A stretch of DNA of 64,000 nt from JAZKID01 sp963714065 (GTDB taxonomy: Bacteria > Pseudomonadota > Alphaproteobacteria > Rhizobiales > UBA4765), in NCBI GenBank assembly GCA_963714065.1, contig OY970226.1, positions 930,001 through 994,000 on the forward strand. The letters are read 5' to 3'. The notes below the pieces were generated by a model, which made no database searches, was not told where the DNA came from, and saw nothing but the letters and a program-made list of their open reading frames with translations. The translations under genes were made by a program, and so were the position numbers. Positions 1 to 8,460 of this stretch are shown here, one piece after another (position 1 is the stretch's first letter; each line of letters opens with the position of its first letter).

Positions 1-858
1 GGCGCGCGTCGGCATCGGCGCGCTGATCATGGATTCCAGCATTTGCGTTGCCACAACCACCGGCTTGCCGGCCTTGCGGGCATCGTGAATGATCTTTTTT
101 TGCACGCCCGGCACTCGCTCTAACGGCAATTCCACACCGAGATCGCCGCGCGCCACCATTACGGCATCGGCCTCGCGCAAAATCTCGTCGAGACGCTCGA
201 TGGCCGCGGGCTTTTCGATCTTCGCCATGATCAAGGCGCGCGAGCGCGTCAGTTCCTTGACGGTCACCACGTCTTCGGGCCGCTGCACGAAGGACAGCGC
301 GATCCAGTTCACGCCGGCCTCGAGCGCCGCCTGAAGATCGGCCGCGTCCTTCTCGCTAAGCGCACTGACCGGCAGCACGCTGTCCGGCAGGTTGACGCCC
401 TTGCGACTGTTCAGAATGCCCGCCACATCCACGCGTGCACGCAGCAGCGTATCCTTGACGTCGAGCACCGTGAAACGCAGGCGCCCGTCGTCGAGCAGCA
501 GGCGGTTGTCTTTTTTGAGTGCCGCGAAAATTTCGGGATGCGGCAGCGGAATCGTGTCCTTGTTCCCATCCTGCGTGAAAATGGCTATTTCGCCCTGTTT
601 CAGCTCGCGCGGCGCGTTCAGCGCACCGATGCGCAGCTTGGGACCTTGCAGATCGGCAAGGATGCCGATGGGCCGCCCGAATTTCTCTTCCGCCGCGCGG
701 ATCATGACAATCAGCGCGCGCATCTGCTCATGAGACGTATGGCTCATATTGATGCGGAAAACATCGGCACCGGCTTCGTAGAGTTTTGCGATCGTCTCGG
801 GCGTGCTGGACGAGGGACCGAGCGTTGCGACAATCTTGGTAGCGCGCTGGCGTCTCAT
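1..858 (-). CDS. pyk: Pyruvate kinase, N-terminal part (cut by window edge)
   Basis: Last step of glycolysis in the cytoplasm: phosphoenolpyruvate and ADP to pyruvate and ATP. The first 286 residues are visible and run off the left edge. The family signs are clear: the N-terminal KIVATLGPSS strand, FRINMSH, a B domain with LLDDGRLR, and the active-site stretch IMAKIEKPAAI followed by VARGDLGVELP and ATQMLESM. The start at 858 (MRRQRATKIVATLG) matches the family N terminus. It overlaps the stop of the upstream DUF1036 gene by 4 bases (ATGA), so the two are probably translationally coupled. Only the C-terminal regulatory domain is missing, because of the window limit. Confidence 0.95.
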   Translation of the reverse strand, partial: MRRQRATKIVATLGPSSSTPETIAKLYEAGADVFRINMSHTSHEQMRALIVMIRAAEEKFGRPIGILADLQGPKLRIGALNAPRELKQGEIAIFTQDGNKDTIPLPHPEIFAALKKDNRLLLDDGRLRFTVLDVKDTLLRARVDVAGILNSRKGVNLPDSVLPVSALSEKDAADLQAALEAGVNWIALSFVQRPEDVVTVKELTRSRALIMAKIEKPAAIERLDEILREADAVMVARGDLGVELPLERVPGVQKKIIHDARKAGKPVVVATQMLESMISAPMPTRA

Positions 859-1283
859 TGGACATGCCCCGTACGCCCGGTCTCATCGAGCTGCACGACC
901 CAGCTTGGCAGTTCGCCGGTATCGATTTCGCGAAAGCCGCTTTTCTTGAAGCCGCGCTTTTCGCAATCTTCCGTACCGTTGATGGTGAACATCTTATCTT
1001 GTGTACACATGGGGAAATGCCCGCTCCATTCGCCGCCTCGATCGCCGTCGACCGCATATATATAATAGAATTTCGCGCGCAGGGGACCTGGGCGCGGAAC
1101 CGTGCAGGCGCCGGGCATGGCGTTGAACCAGCCTTCGGTCACCCACCCTTTGCCGTCCTTGTACCCGACGGCAACGCTGACACGGCTGGCCGTCTTGTTG
1201 CAAATGCGTAAATCGGCCCGCGCCGGAGCCGCCAGGACAAAAGCCATCAGAGGAACAATACCCATCATCACAAAATGTTTCAC
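855..1283 (-). CDS. DUF1036 family secreted protein
   Basis: A 142-residue protein with an N-terminal signal peptide (MKHFVMMGIVPLMAFVLAAP, cleavage near ARA-D) and a small Cys-containing beta domain starting LRICNKTASRVSVAVGYKD, the DUF1036 signature. Conserved cysteines at CNKT, ACTV, MCTQ and DCEK could form disulfides, consistent with export. No biochemical role is established for the family that I know of. DUF1036 genes are commonly found directly upstream of pyk in alphaproteobacteria, and here they overlap by 4 bases, so the pair is one transcription unit. Function inferred only as far as 'periplasmic or secreted'. Confidence 0.85.
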   Translation of the reverse strand: MKHFVMMGIVPLMAFVLAAPARADLRICNKTASRVSVAVGYKDGKGWVTEGWFNAMPGACTVPRPGPLRAKFYYIYAVDGDRGGEWSGHFPMCTQDKMFTINGTEDCEKRGFKKSGFREIDTGELPSWVVQLDETGRTGHVQ

Positions 1284-1458
1284 GCCTGCTTATCTCCCAA
1301 ACCCGTGGGGTTGATCAAGGCCAAGGCCCGCATCAATTTTGTAAAAATCCTAGGAAAAAGAACTTTTCAAGGCACTGTTGACAGCGGGGATGCGAGAGCC
1401 TGCTTTCTTGACCATTTTTCCGTCTTCGCCCATCAAACCTGCAGCAGGAGAATATTTG

Positions 1459-1717
1459 ATGTTGGACAAGCCGAAAGTCGCGCGCGATCAGACTGCGCAG
1501 CATTATCGAGCGCGTGGAGCGGCTCGAAGAGGAAAAAACCACCATTGGTGGCGATATCCGAGAAGTCTACGCCGAGGCAAAATCGCAAGGCTTCGACGTC
1601 AAGATCCTGCGGCGGATCATCACGCTGCGTAAAAAAGACCCGCAGCAGCGGCAGGAAGAGGATATGGTGCTTGAAACCTATCTTCACGCGCTCGGCATGC
1701 TGAACGCGGCGGCGTAA
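1459..1717 (+). CDS. gapR: GapR/DUF2312 nucleoid-associated protein with an apparent one-base frameshift
   Basis: GapR is a small coiled-coil DNA-binding protein that binds overtwisted AT-rich DNA and supports replication in alphaproteobacteria. The main body (RSIIERVERLEEEKTTI, then DIREVYAEAKSQGFDVKIL and LRKKDPQQRQEED) is a clear family match. A good ribosome site (AGGAG, 1446-1450) lies 8 bases before ATG 1459, which begins MLDKPKVARDQ. To join this to the conserved LRSIIERVERL, one extra A near position 1492 (between GATCAG and CTGCGC) must be skipped. As written, the gene is broken after 11 residues, or starts internally at GTG 1514 without the first helix. A sequencing error is the simplest reading. 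It converges with the DUF882 gene; the two stop codons abut. Confidence 0.8.
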
Positions 1718-2890
1718 TTAAAGGCCCTTCTGGGCAACGTCAATCGTTTTGCTATCGTTGTTGTCCGCCTTGATCAGGCCGCGCAGGCCGAAACCCTTGC
1801 TGGTATCGACAGGCGGTTCGAAATAAACGCTGGCCAGATTCATTTGCGGCGCGGTGAGTTCTGCCTCGCTCATGATCGTAGCCGTGCTGACGAATTCGGC
1901 GGTCGCGTGCGCATCATAACGCAAGGCCGTCAATTGCGCGGTCTGTATCCTGGATGGGATCGACGCCGTTACATCAGATGAATTGTTTTCCGGAACCGGC
2001 CCATTCTTCAGGCTTGCAACCTGCACCAGGGCAGCGGGACGGGCGAGCGGCACGGGAACCGTTTGCTTCACGGGCACGACCGGCGGCTGGGCCACAGGCG
2101 CCAACGCCGCAACGCGGGTCAACGCTGCGGAAATTTCAGGCCTCAGACTTCCGCGCCCGCTATCCGTATAGGCAAGGAGCGTATCGCCGCTCTTGCCGTC
2201 GCGACCGAATTTGGCAAGCGCGATATTATAACCCGGCAAGGGCGGGCCGTCGGAGGGCAGATGCAGCGTTTCTCCGCTCGGAAACAGGCGCACAAGCTCG
2301 CGCGTGTTCATGCGCGGCCATGCGCGCACCGAACCGACATCGAGATGCACGAAAGGCGTACCCGATGTCGGGTAAAAGCCGACGCCGCCCTTTTGCCTCA
2401 ACATACCCATTTCGCGCAGCCGCGCGGTTGGGATGCCGGGAATGGCGATATCCATCGCCCGGCCCTGCGTATGCTGGCTGTGCAGGGCGACACCGCTGGA
2501 GCGGGCGCGCAGCATGTTGTTCGTTCCTTCCGAACGATAGCCGCAGATGATGTGCACGGGCGCCGTTGCTCCGAGATCGGCATAAACTTCCCAGAGCAGA
2601 TCGAGCAGGCGCGCATCCATCTCGATCGATTCCTGCTTGCGCCAGTCGCGCAGGAACCAGTTGAGCTTTTGCAGCGCGTCGCGGTCGAAACGCCCGTCGC
2701 GCTTGAAAACGATGTCGATATGTTCGCCGGTATGGTTGTGGATCATGCTGATCGAGCGCGTATCGCCGTTCGCGCGTGCCGATTGCAGCGGGTCCGGCAT
2801 CAAGGCAAATGCGCACGACAGAACGGCCGCGCCGCATAGGCGCATGCGGCGGTCCAAACGGCGAAAGCCTGTCTGATCGTTAGCAGCCAA
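1718..2890 (-). CDS. DUF882 / M15-family murein peptidase (MepK-like)
   Basis: Predicted exported zinc peptidase of the YcbK/MepK type, which cuts peptide crosslinks in peptidoglycan. 390 residues with a hydrophobic N-terminal segment; translation may begin at residue 16 (MRLCGAAVLSCAF), which would give a more normal signal peptide. The DUF882 domain spans about residues 45-200. Zinc ligands of the M15 type are visible: the His and Asp in SQHTQGRAMDIAI (about 138 and 145) and the His in FVHLDVGSVRAW (about 182), with the substrate-loop GYRSEGTNNML before them. The C-terminal 190 residues are low-complexity, Pro/Ala/Val-rich and not assignable, longer than typical homologues. It sits next to an L,D-transpeptidase, the enzyme class whose crosslinks MepK cuts. 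Confidence 0.8.
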   Translation of the reverse strand: MAANDQTGFRRLDRRMRLCGAAVLSCAFALMPDPLQSARANGDTRSISMIHNHTGEHIDIVFKRDGRFDRDALQKLNWFLRDWRKQESIEMDARLLDLLWEVYADLGATAPVHIICGYRSEGTNNMLRARSSGVALHSQHTQGRAMDIAIPGIPTARLREMGMLRQKGGVGFYPTSGTPFVHLDVGSVRAWPRMNTRELVRLFPSGETLHLPSDGPPLPGYNIALAKFGRDGKSGDTLLAYTDSGRGSLRPEISAALTRVAALAPVAQPPVVPVKQTVPVPLARPAALVQVASLKNGPVPENNSSDVTASIPSRIQTAQLTALRYDAHATAEFVSTATIMSEAELTAPQMNLASVYFEPPVDTSKGFGLRGLIKADNNDSKTIDVAQKGL

Positions 2891-2983
2891 TACCCTGTAC
2901 CCCAGCTCTCATGCAAAAATACACCACTCGCTCTGCAAGGAAGTTAACACTGAACAAAATCATCATCACGCCCGCGTGAACGC

Positions 2984-4591
2984 CTAGCCGCGCCTGCTAA
3001 GATTCAGCGCGGCTTTGAGGCGCGAATCGATGCCGTAAATATCCGGGCGGTGCTCGATAGCGCCGTCTTCGCCGGCAAACGCCGTGAAGTAAACAAGGTG
3101 GACAGGAATGAATTTCTGAAGGTTAATAAACCGCTCCCCGTCGCCGAACATGCGGCCCAGGATTTTTCCGTTCAGTTTCGGCTCGTTGACCAAAAGCGCA
3201 TCTGCGAAGTTGAGCGGCTTGTCGACACGCACGCAACCATGGCTGAAGGCGCGCATGCTGCGCTCAAAATAGCCCTTGGCCGGCGTATCGTGCAGATAAA
3301 CATCCTGATCGTTCGGAAATATGAACTTGATGCGGCCGAGCGCGTTGCGTGCCGAAGGCGGCTGGCGGAAGCTCAGATTGCCGTTGCGGTCCTGGCGCAC
3401 TTCATAGCCGCGCCGCATGAAGGCTTCCGGATCTTCCTGTAGCATCGGCAGCATTTCGTTACGCACGATGGAAGGCGGGATATTCCACGACGGGTTGACG
3501 ACGATATATTCGATCCTGTCCGAGAAGATCGGCGTCGGCGTGTTCTGCTTGCCGACGACCACGCGGCCTTCGTAAGCCGTCTTGTTATCCTTGTTCACGC
3601 GCACCAGGAATTCGGGAATATTGACGGTGACGTTGAGCACGCCCAGCTCGTGCGGCAGCCAGCGCCAACGTTCCATATTGACGATCAGGTCTGAGGCGGG
3701 AATGCCGCCCTTATCCTTATCTCTTGTCTCGGCCTGCTCATTGAGCAGGCGCACCGTGCCTTTGCTGAGAGCGCCGGTTGCCTTGAGGCCGTTCTGCTCC
3801 TGAAAGACGCGCACGGCTTTCACGAGCTCTGAATCCATCACCTGCGGCGCATCGGAGGACGTATTCAACGCAAAACGCGCGCGCAGGACGGGCACGCGCT
3901 CGTCCTTCATGCCTTCCGATAGAACCGGTCCGTTCGGAATGAACGGTTTTTGGGCGACGTGGCTTGCGCCATCAAGGGTTTTGGCGAGGGCCGCGTGCAA
4001 GGCACGATAGCCCTCATGCTGCGGCTCGTATTTTGCGACCTGCGCATCGATATCCGGCGCCTTGGACATGTCTTCCAGAATTTGCCGCACCGGTATGAAT
4101 TCCGGCTTGGCATGCACACGTACGCTGGAAGGATCGATACGGCCCGAGGAAAGATTGCGGATAAAGCCGACTGCCGAAGCAGAAAGTTCGACATCGGCAT
4201 CGGCCTGGATTTTCTCGTCCACCCGCCCGGCATCGAGCATGAGAAAGGCGGCCTTCAGATAATCCTTGGGCTCGAGCCCGTCATACCGGCTGTTCGAGAG
4301 GCGCGCAATCAGATCCCTGGCGCGCGGCAGCCAGCGCCCGTCATCGGTCCAAAGCGGGCGATAATCGTTCAACGCATAAAAAGCGCTTAAATCCTCCGCA
4401 TATTTACCCTTATAGGCTGCAAGCTTTTCCTTCAGCGCCGCGTTCATAGTGTTCATGGGCCAGTTCTGCGCAGGCTTGATCAGCTCGACGCCGGGCGTGA
4501 ACAAATAGGCCATGCGCACCTGCATGGCCCAAACAGGCTGCATGCTCAGCGCCGCAAAGGCGAAAACCAGGCCGTAAAGGGTTAAACGCAT
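2984..4591 (-). CDS. L,D-transpeptidase (YcbB/LdtD type)
   Basis: Forms meso-DAP to meso-DAP crosslinks in peptidoglycan, acting in the periplasm. 535 residues: signal peptide (MRLTLYGLVFAFAALSMQPVWA), a family N-terminal domain (YALNDYRPLWTDDGRW at about 70-85), a peptidoglycan-binding region (DERVPVLRARFALN to GALSKGTVRLLNEQ, about 230-290), then a YkuD catalytic domain. The active-site motif FSHGCVRVDKP with the catalytic Cys is intact at about residue 455, preceded by VYLHDTP. Length and domain order match YcbB-like enzymes. No gene overlaps it; the 93-base gap to the DUF882 peptidase on the same strand would allow cotranscription. Confidence 0.9.
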   Translation of the reverse strand: MRLTLYGLVFAFAALSMQPVWAMQVRMAYLFTPGVELIKPAQNWPMNTMNAALKEKLAAYKGKYAEDLSAFYALNDYRPLWTDDGRWLPRARDLIARLSNSRYDGLEPKDYLKAAFLMLDAGRVDEKIQADADVELSASAVGFIRNLSSGRIDPSSVRVHAKPEFIPVRQILEDMSKAPDIDAQVAKYEPQHEGYRALHAALAKTLDGASHVAQKPFIPNGPVLSEGMKDERVPVLRARFALNTSSDAPQVMDSELVKAVRVFQEQNGLKATGALSKGTVRLLNEQAETRDKDKGGIPASDLIVNMERWRWLPHELGVLNVTVNIPEFLVRVNKDNKTAYEGRVVVGKQNTPTPIFSDRIEYIVVNPSWNIPPSIVRNEMLPMLQEDPEAFMRRGYEVRQDRNGNLSFRQPPSARNALGRIKFIFPNDQDVYLHDTPAKGYFERSMRAFSHGCVRVDKPLNFADALLVNEPKLNGKILGRMFGDGERFINLQKFIPVHLVYFTAFAGEDGAIEHRPDIYGIDSRLKAALNLSRRG

Positions 4592-4854
4592 GGCGGTTTA
4601 TCCGGAACTTTCCTCAATTTTTTATCGTCAAGCTATTAAATAACGGATAAGCCCGAAACGGCAAGCCTTCCGCAAATAAAGCCTGCAAAATGGTTATCGC
4701 TAAAATTTAGCCTTTATTTGGCCTTCTACCGCAATACGGTAAATTTGATACTGGCTTTTGTTGCAATACTTGACTGTGATTTACCAAACTAAAATGGGCT
4801 TGCCAAGCAATTGCCTCTCGCCTGCCCAAGGCTTTGGCGATATAGGCTGAAGCC

Positions 4855-6654
4855 ATGAAAAAGACATCGGCCGCAAAATCCCTGTCAGCCGCAACCGGGA
4901 TGCTTCCCGAATGGGACTTAAGCGATCTTTATCCTTCCATCGATGCGCCCAAACTGAAAGCCGACCAGACAACGCTGACCGATAAGGTGCGTTCCTTCGC
5001 ACAGCGCTACAAAGGCAAACTTTCCGCAACCGCACCCGACGCGCTTGCGGGCGCCTTGGCGGAATATGAGACATTTCAGGACGGGCTCGGGCGACTTGCC
5101 TCCTTTGCCGATCTTATCTACTCCGGCGACACGACAGATCCCGCACACGCCAAATTCTACGGCGATATCCAGGATTTTATTACGAAGATCGCGACCGATC
5201 TTCTCTTTTTCGAGTTAGAGCTGAACCGCATCGACGACCAGGTCATGCAAAAAGCGCTCGCCTCTTCGGGCAAGCTTGCGCATTACGCGCCCTGGCTCAA
5301 GGACTTGCGCCGCGAAAAACCGCACCAGCTCGACGATCAGATCGAACAGCTCTTTCTGGAAAAATCGGTCTCCGCCCGCAGCGGCTGGAACCGGCTGTTC
5401 GACGAAACGCTTGCCGCGCTGCGCTTCAACGTTGAAGGCAAAGAACTGACGCTGGAGCCGACACTCAATCTTATGATTGATACAAAAGAAGAGGTCCGCA
5501 AATCCGCGCATGAGGCGCTGGCGCGCACGTTCAAGGATAATTTGCCGCTTTTCACGCTGATCACCAACACGCTTGCCAAGGACAAGGAGATCAACGACCG
5601 CTGGCACAAATTTTCCGACATTGCCGATGCGCGCCATCTGGCCAACCGTGTCGAGCGCGAAGTGGTGGAAGCGCTGGTGGATACGGTGCGACAAGCCTAT
5701 CCGCGCCTGTCGCATCGCTATTATGTGCTGAAAGCCAAATGGTTCGGCAAGCCGCATCTCAGCTCGTGGGACCGCAACGCGCCGCTGCCCACCGTTGAAC
5801 TCAAAAACTATTCCTGGGATGAGGCACGCGAAACGGTTTTGTCGTCCTTTGCTGGTTTCTCACCGAAAATGGCCGGGCTGGCCGGAGAATTCTTCGCCAA
5901 AAACTGGATCGATGCGCCGGTGCGTCCCGGCAAACGGACTGGCGCGTTCTCGCACCCCACCGTGCCTTCCGCACACCCTTACATCCTGCTCAATTATATG
6001 GGCAAGCCGCGCGATGTGATGACGCTGGCGCATGAGCTGGGCCATGGCGTGCATCAAATGCTTGCAGCACCAAACGGCGCGCTGATGGCGCCAACTCCGC
6101 TGACGCTTGCCGAAACCGCTTCCGTCTTCGGGGAAATGCTGACCTTCCGCAAACTGCTCGAACAAACATCCGATCAAAAGCAGCGCAAGGCGATGCTGGC
6201 CTCGAAGGTCGAGGACATGATCAACACCGCCGTGCGGCAGATCGCTTTCTACAGTTTCGAACGTAAAGTGCATCTGGCGCGCGCAAGCGGCGAGCTGACC
6301 TCGGAAGATATCGGCAAGCTCTGGCTAGAGGTTCAGACTGAGAGCTTAGGGCCCGCCATTAAGCTTGGGCCCGGCTATGAAAGCTTCTGGGCCTATATTC
6401 CGCATTTCATCCATTCGCCATTCTATGTTTATGCCTATGCCTTCGGCGATTGCCTCGTGAATTCGCTGTATGCACTCTATGAGCAGGGGCAGCCGGGCTT
6501 CGTCGATCAATATTTCGCGCTTCTGGAAGCAGGTGGTTCGAAACCCTATGGCGAACTGCTCAAGCCTTTCGGCCTTGACCCGAAACGCGCCGATTTCTGG
6601 CAACTTGGCCTTAATCTGCTGGATAAGATGATTACCGAGCTGGAAGAGATGTAA
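4855..6654 (+). CDS. pepF: M3 family oligoendopeptidase F
   Basis: Cytoplasmic zinc endopeptidase that degrades short peptides. 599 residues, the normal size for the PepF/M3B group. N-terminal family motif WDLSDLYPSIDAP at about residue 19, and the gluzincin motif HELGHGVHQ at about 394-402, with the third ligand Glu supplied by the downstream LAETASVFGE. No signal peptide, so it should be cytoplasmic. It is divergent from the L,D-transpeptidase gene across an AT-rich 263-base gap that probably holds both promoters. No partner gene suggests a special substrate. Confidence 0.93.
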   Translation: MKKTSAAKSLSAATGMLPEWDLSDLYPSIDAPKLKADQTTLTDKVRSFAQRYKGKLSATAPDALAGALAEYETFQDGLGRLASFADLIYSGDTTDPAHAKFYGDIQDFITKIATDLLFFELELNRIDDQVMQKALASSGKLAHYAPWLKDLRREKPHQLDDQIEQLFLEKSVSARSGWNRLFDETLAALRFNVEGKELTLEPTLNLMIDTKEEVRKSAHEALARTFKDNLPLFTLITNTLAKDKEINDRWHKFSDIADARHLANRVEREVVEALVDTVRQAYPRLSHRYYVLKAKWFGKPHLSSWDRNAPLPTVELKNYSWDEARETVLSSFAGFSPKMAGLAGEFFAKNWIDAPVRPGKRTGAFSHPTVPSAHPYILLNYMGKPRDVMTLAHELGHGVHQMLAAPNGALMAPTPLTLAETASVFGEMLTFRKLLEQTSDQKQRKAMLASKVEDMINTAVRQIAFYSFERKVHLARASGELTSEDIGKLWLEVQTESLGPAIKLGPGYESFWAYIPHFIHSPFYVYAYAFGDCLVNSLYALYEQGQPGFVDQYFALLEAGGSKPYGELLKPFGLDPKRADFWQLGLNLLDKMITELEEM

Positions 6655-6723
6655 GAGGGCTTGGCGGCGCTGCCGGCTTTTGCGATAATCGATGTATTCG
6701 CATGGCAAGGAATGAGGATCCCA

Positions 6724-6882
6724 ATGGCTCACCAGCACGGCTTTGAAAATACCGACATCAATAAAAACGCGATGGATCACGATCATCACGAGCAGACTTA
6801 TGGATTATTCCTGGGTCTGACAAAATGGGTTATAATTTTGACGATTGCGTTGCTTGCCGTGATGGCGCTTACCCTCGTCTGA
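6724..6882 (+). CDS. aa3-type cytochrome c oxidase subunit IV
   Basis: A 52-residue single-pass membrane peptide (MAHQHGFENTDINKNAMDHD at the start, membrane span KWVIILTIALLAVMALTLV at the C terminus). The short acidic/His-rich N terminus followed by one C-terminal helix fits the small alphaproteobacterial subunit IV family, which associates with the aa3 oxidase core. The start at 6724 is preceded by a GGAATGAGG ribosome site. An in-frame extension upstream to 6661 has no family likeness and was left out. The pntAA start lies only 4 bases after its stop, so it appears to lead the pnt operon. Confidence 0.75.
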   Translation: MAHQHGFENTDINKNAMDHDHHEQTYGLFLGLTKWVIILTIALLAVMALTLV

Positions 6883-6886
6883 ACAG

Positions 6887-8026
6887 ATGTTCATCGCCTG
6901 CACCGCCGAGGATGCGCATGAACGGCGCGTGGCGCTGACGCCGGACACGGTAAAGCGTTTCATTGCGCTCGGCGCGGAAGCGGGCATCGAGAAAAATGCC
7001 GGCGCGCGCACAGGCTTTCCCGACCGGGCTTACGAGGAAGCCGGCGCAAAAATCATGACGCGCGACGCCCTGCTTGCCAAGGCCGATATTCTCCTGCAGG
7101 TACGCAGGCCGACTGGCGATGCAATTTCCAAAATGAAAAAGGATGCGCTGGTGCTGGCACTGCTCGATCCGTTCGGCCACGAGGAGAAAGAGCTGCAATT
7201 TATCGCGCAAAGCGGCGTTCGGGCTTTCGCGCTGGAGCTGATACCGCGCATCACGCGCGCGCAAAGCATGGATGTTCTCTCCTCCCAGGCCAATCTTGCC
7301 GGCTATCGCGCCGTAATCGATGCGGCAGCCGAATTCGGCCGCGCGCTGCCGATGATGATGACGGCGGCAGGCACCGTGCCTGCGGCAAAGGTTTTCATCA
7401 TGGGTGCGGGCGTTGCCGGGCTGCAGGCGATTGCAACCGCACGCCGCCTCGGCGCGGTTGTCACGGCAACGGACGTGCGCCCCGCCTCGAAAGAACAGGT
7501 CGAGTCGCTCGGCGCGAAATTCATCGCGGTGGAGGACGAGGAATTCAAACAGGCGGAAACCGCGGGCGGTTATGCGAAGGAAATGTCGGCATCTTATAAG
7601 AAAAAGCAAGCCGAGCTCGTGAGCGATCATATCGCCAAACAGGATATCGTCATCACCACCGCCCTGATCCCGGGCAAGCCCGCACCGAAGCTGATCAGCG
7701 CGGAGATGGTTGCCAGCATGAAGCCGGGCAGCGTGATTGCCGATCTGGCTGTTGAGCGCGGCGGCAATATCGCGCTATCCAAACCCGACGAGATCGTCGA
7801 GGCCAACGGCGTCAAGATCATCGGCCATGTGAATTTCGCAGCACGCCTCGCACAGACGGCTTCCCAGCTTTATGCGCGCAATCTTTATGCCTTCGCCGAA
7901 ACATTGATCGACAAAAACGCGAAGAAGATTTCCGTCGATCCCGACGACGAGCTTGTCAAGGCGACGCTTCTGACCTCGGGCGGAAAAATCGTTCACCCGC
8001 AATTCAAAACCAAGGAGGGCGCATGA
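6887..8026 (+). CDS. pntAA: NAD(P) transhydrogenase subunit alpha part 1 (NAD-binding dI)
   Basis: The NAD(H)-binding peripheral domain of the proton-translocating transhydrogenase, which makes NADPH from NADH using the proton-motive force. 379 residues with the alanine dehydrogenase/PNT fold. Visible motifs: the N-terminal region DAHERRVALTPDTVKR, the RQD-loop-like stretch around AQSMDVLSSQANLAGYRAV, the nucleotide-binding GAGVAGLQAIATARRLGA at about 170-187, and the mobile loop AGGYAKEMS. The split into three genes (as in Rhodospirillum rubrum) rather than two is usual in alphaproteobacteria. Its stop overlaps the next start by 4 bases. Confidence 0.96.
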   Translation: MFIACTAEDAHERRVALTPDTVKRFIALGAEAGIEKNAGARTGFPDRAYEEAGAKIMTRDALLAKADILLQVRRPTGDAISKMKKDALVLALLDPFGHEEKELQFIAQSGVRAFALELIPRITRAQSMDVLSSQANLAGYRAVIDAAAEFGRALPMMMTAAGTVPAAKVFIMGAGVAGLQAIATARRLGAVVTATDVRPASKEQVESLGAKFIAVEDEEFKQAETAGGYAKEMSASYKKKQAELVSDHIAKQDIVITTALIPGKPAPKLISAEMVASMKPGSVIADLAVERGGNIALSKPDEIVEANGVKIIGHVNFAARLAQTASQLYARNLYAFAETLIDKNAKKISVDPDDELVKATLLTSGGKIVHPQFKTKEGA

Positions 8027-8460
8027 GCTCTTCCGAACTGATCGAGAAACTGCGCGCCGCTATTGAGGCCGCGCAACAAGCCACCGGCGACGCGCTGACC
8101 TATGCCGATAATTTAAGCGATACGCTGGGAGCTGCAGCACACGGGGTCAGCAATGGCGCCATCGACCCCTTCATATTCCGCCTTGCCATTTTCGTGCTGG
8201 CGATCTTTGTCGGCTATTACGTGGTGTGGTCGGTGACGCCCGCGCTGCATACGCCCCTAATGTCGGTCACGAATGCGATTTCCTCCGTCATTATCGTGGG
8301 CGCTTTGCTTGCGGTCGGCGTGGATACGTTCGCAAACGAAGACGGCGCGACTGCGGCACGGTTTTTCGGCTTCATCGCGCTGACGCTTGTGGCAGTGAAT
8401 ATTTTTGGCGGCTTTCTCGTGACACAGCGCATGCTCGGCATGTACCGGAAGAATAAATAA
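8023..8460 (+). CDS. pntAB: NAD(P) transhydrogenase subunit alpha part 2 (membrane dII)
   Basis: Membrane part of the alpha subunit. 145 residues with a soluble N-terminal lead of about 50 residues followed by four hydrophobic spans (FIFRLAIFVLAIFVGYYVVW, then SVTNAISSVIIVGALLAVG, then AARFFGFIALTLVAVNIFGG, ending with the family phrase GGFLVTQRMLGMYRKNK). It builds part of the proton channel with PntB. It overlaps pntAA by 4 bases and pntB by 1 base (TAATG), so the three subunits are translated in a tightly coupled series. The N-terminal lead is longer than in many homologues, but the family assignment is firm. Confidence 0.95.
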   Translation: MSSSELIEKLRAAIEAAQQATGDALTYADNLSDTLGAAAHGVSNGAIDPFIFRLAIFVLAIFVGYYVVWSVTPALHTPLMSVTNAISSVIIVGALLAVGVDTFANEDGATAARFFGFIALTLVAVNIFGGFLVTQRMLGMYRKNK

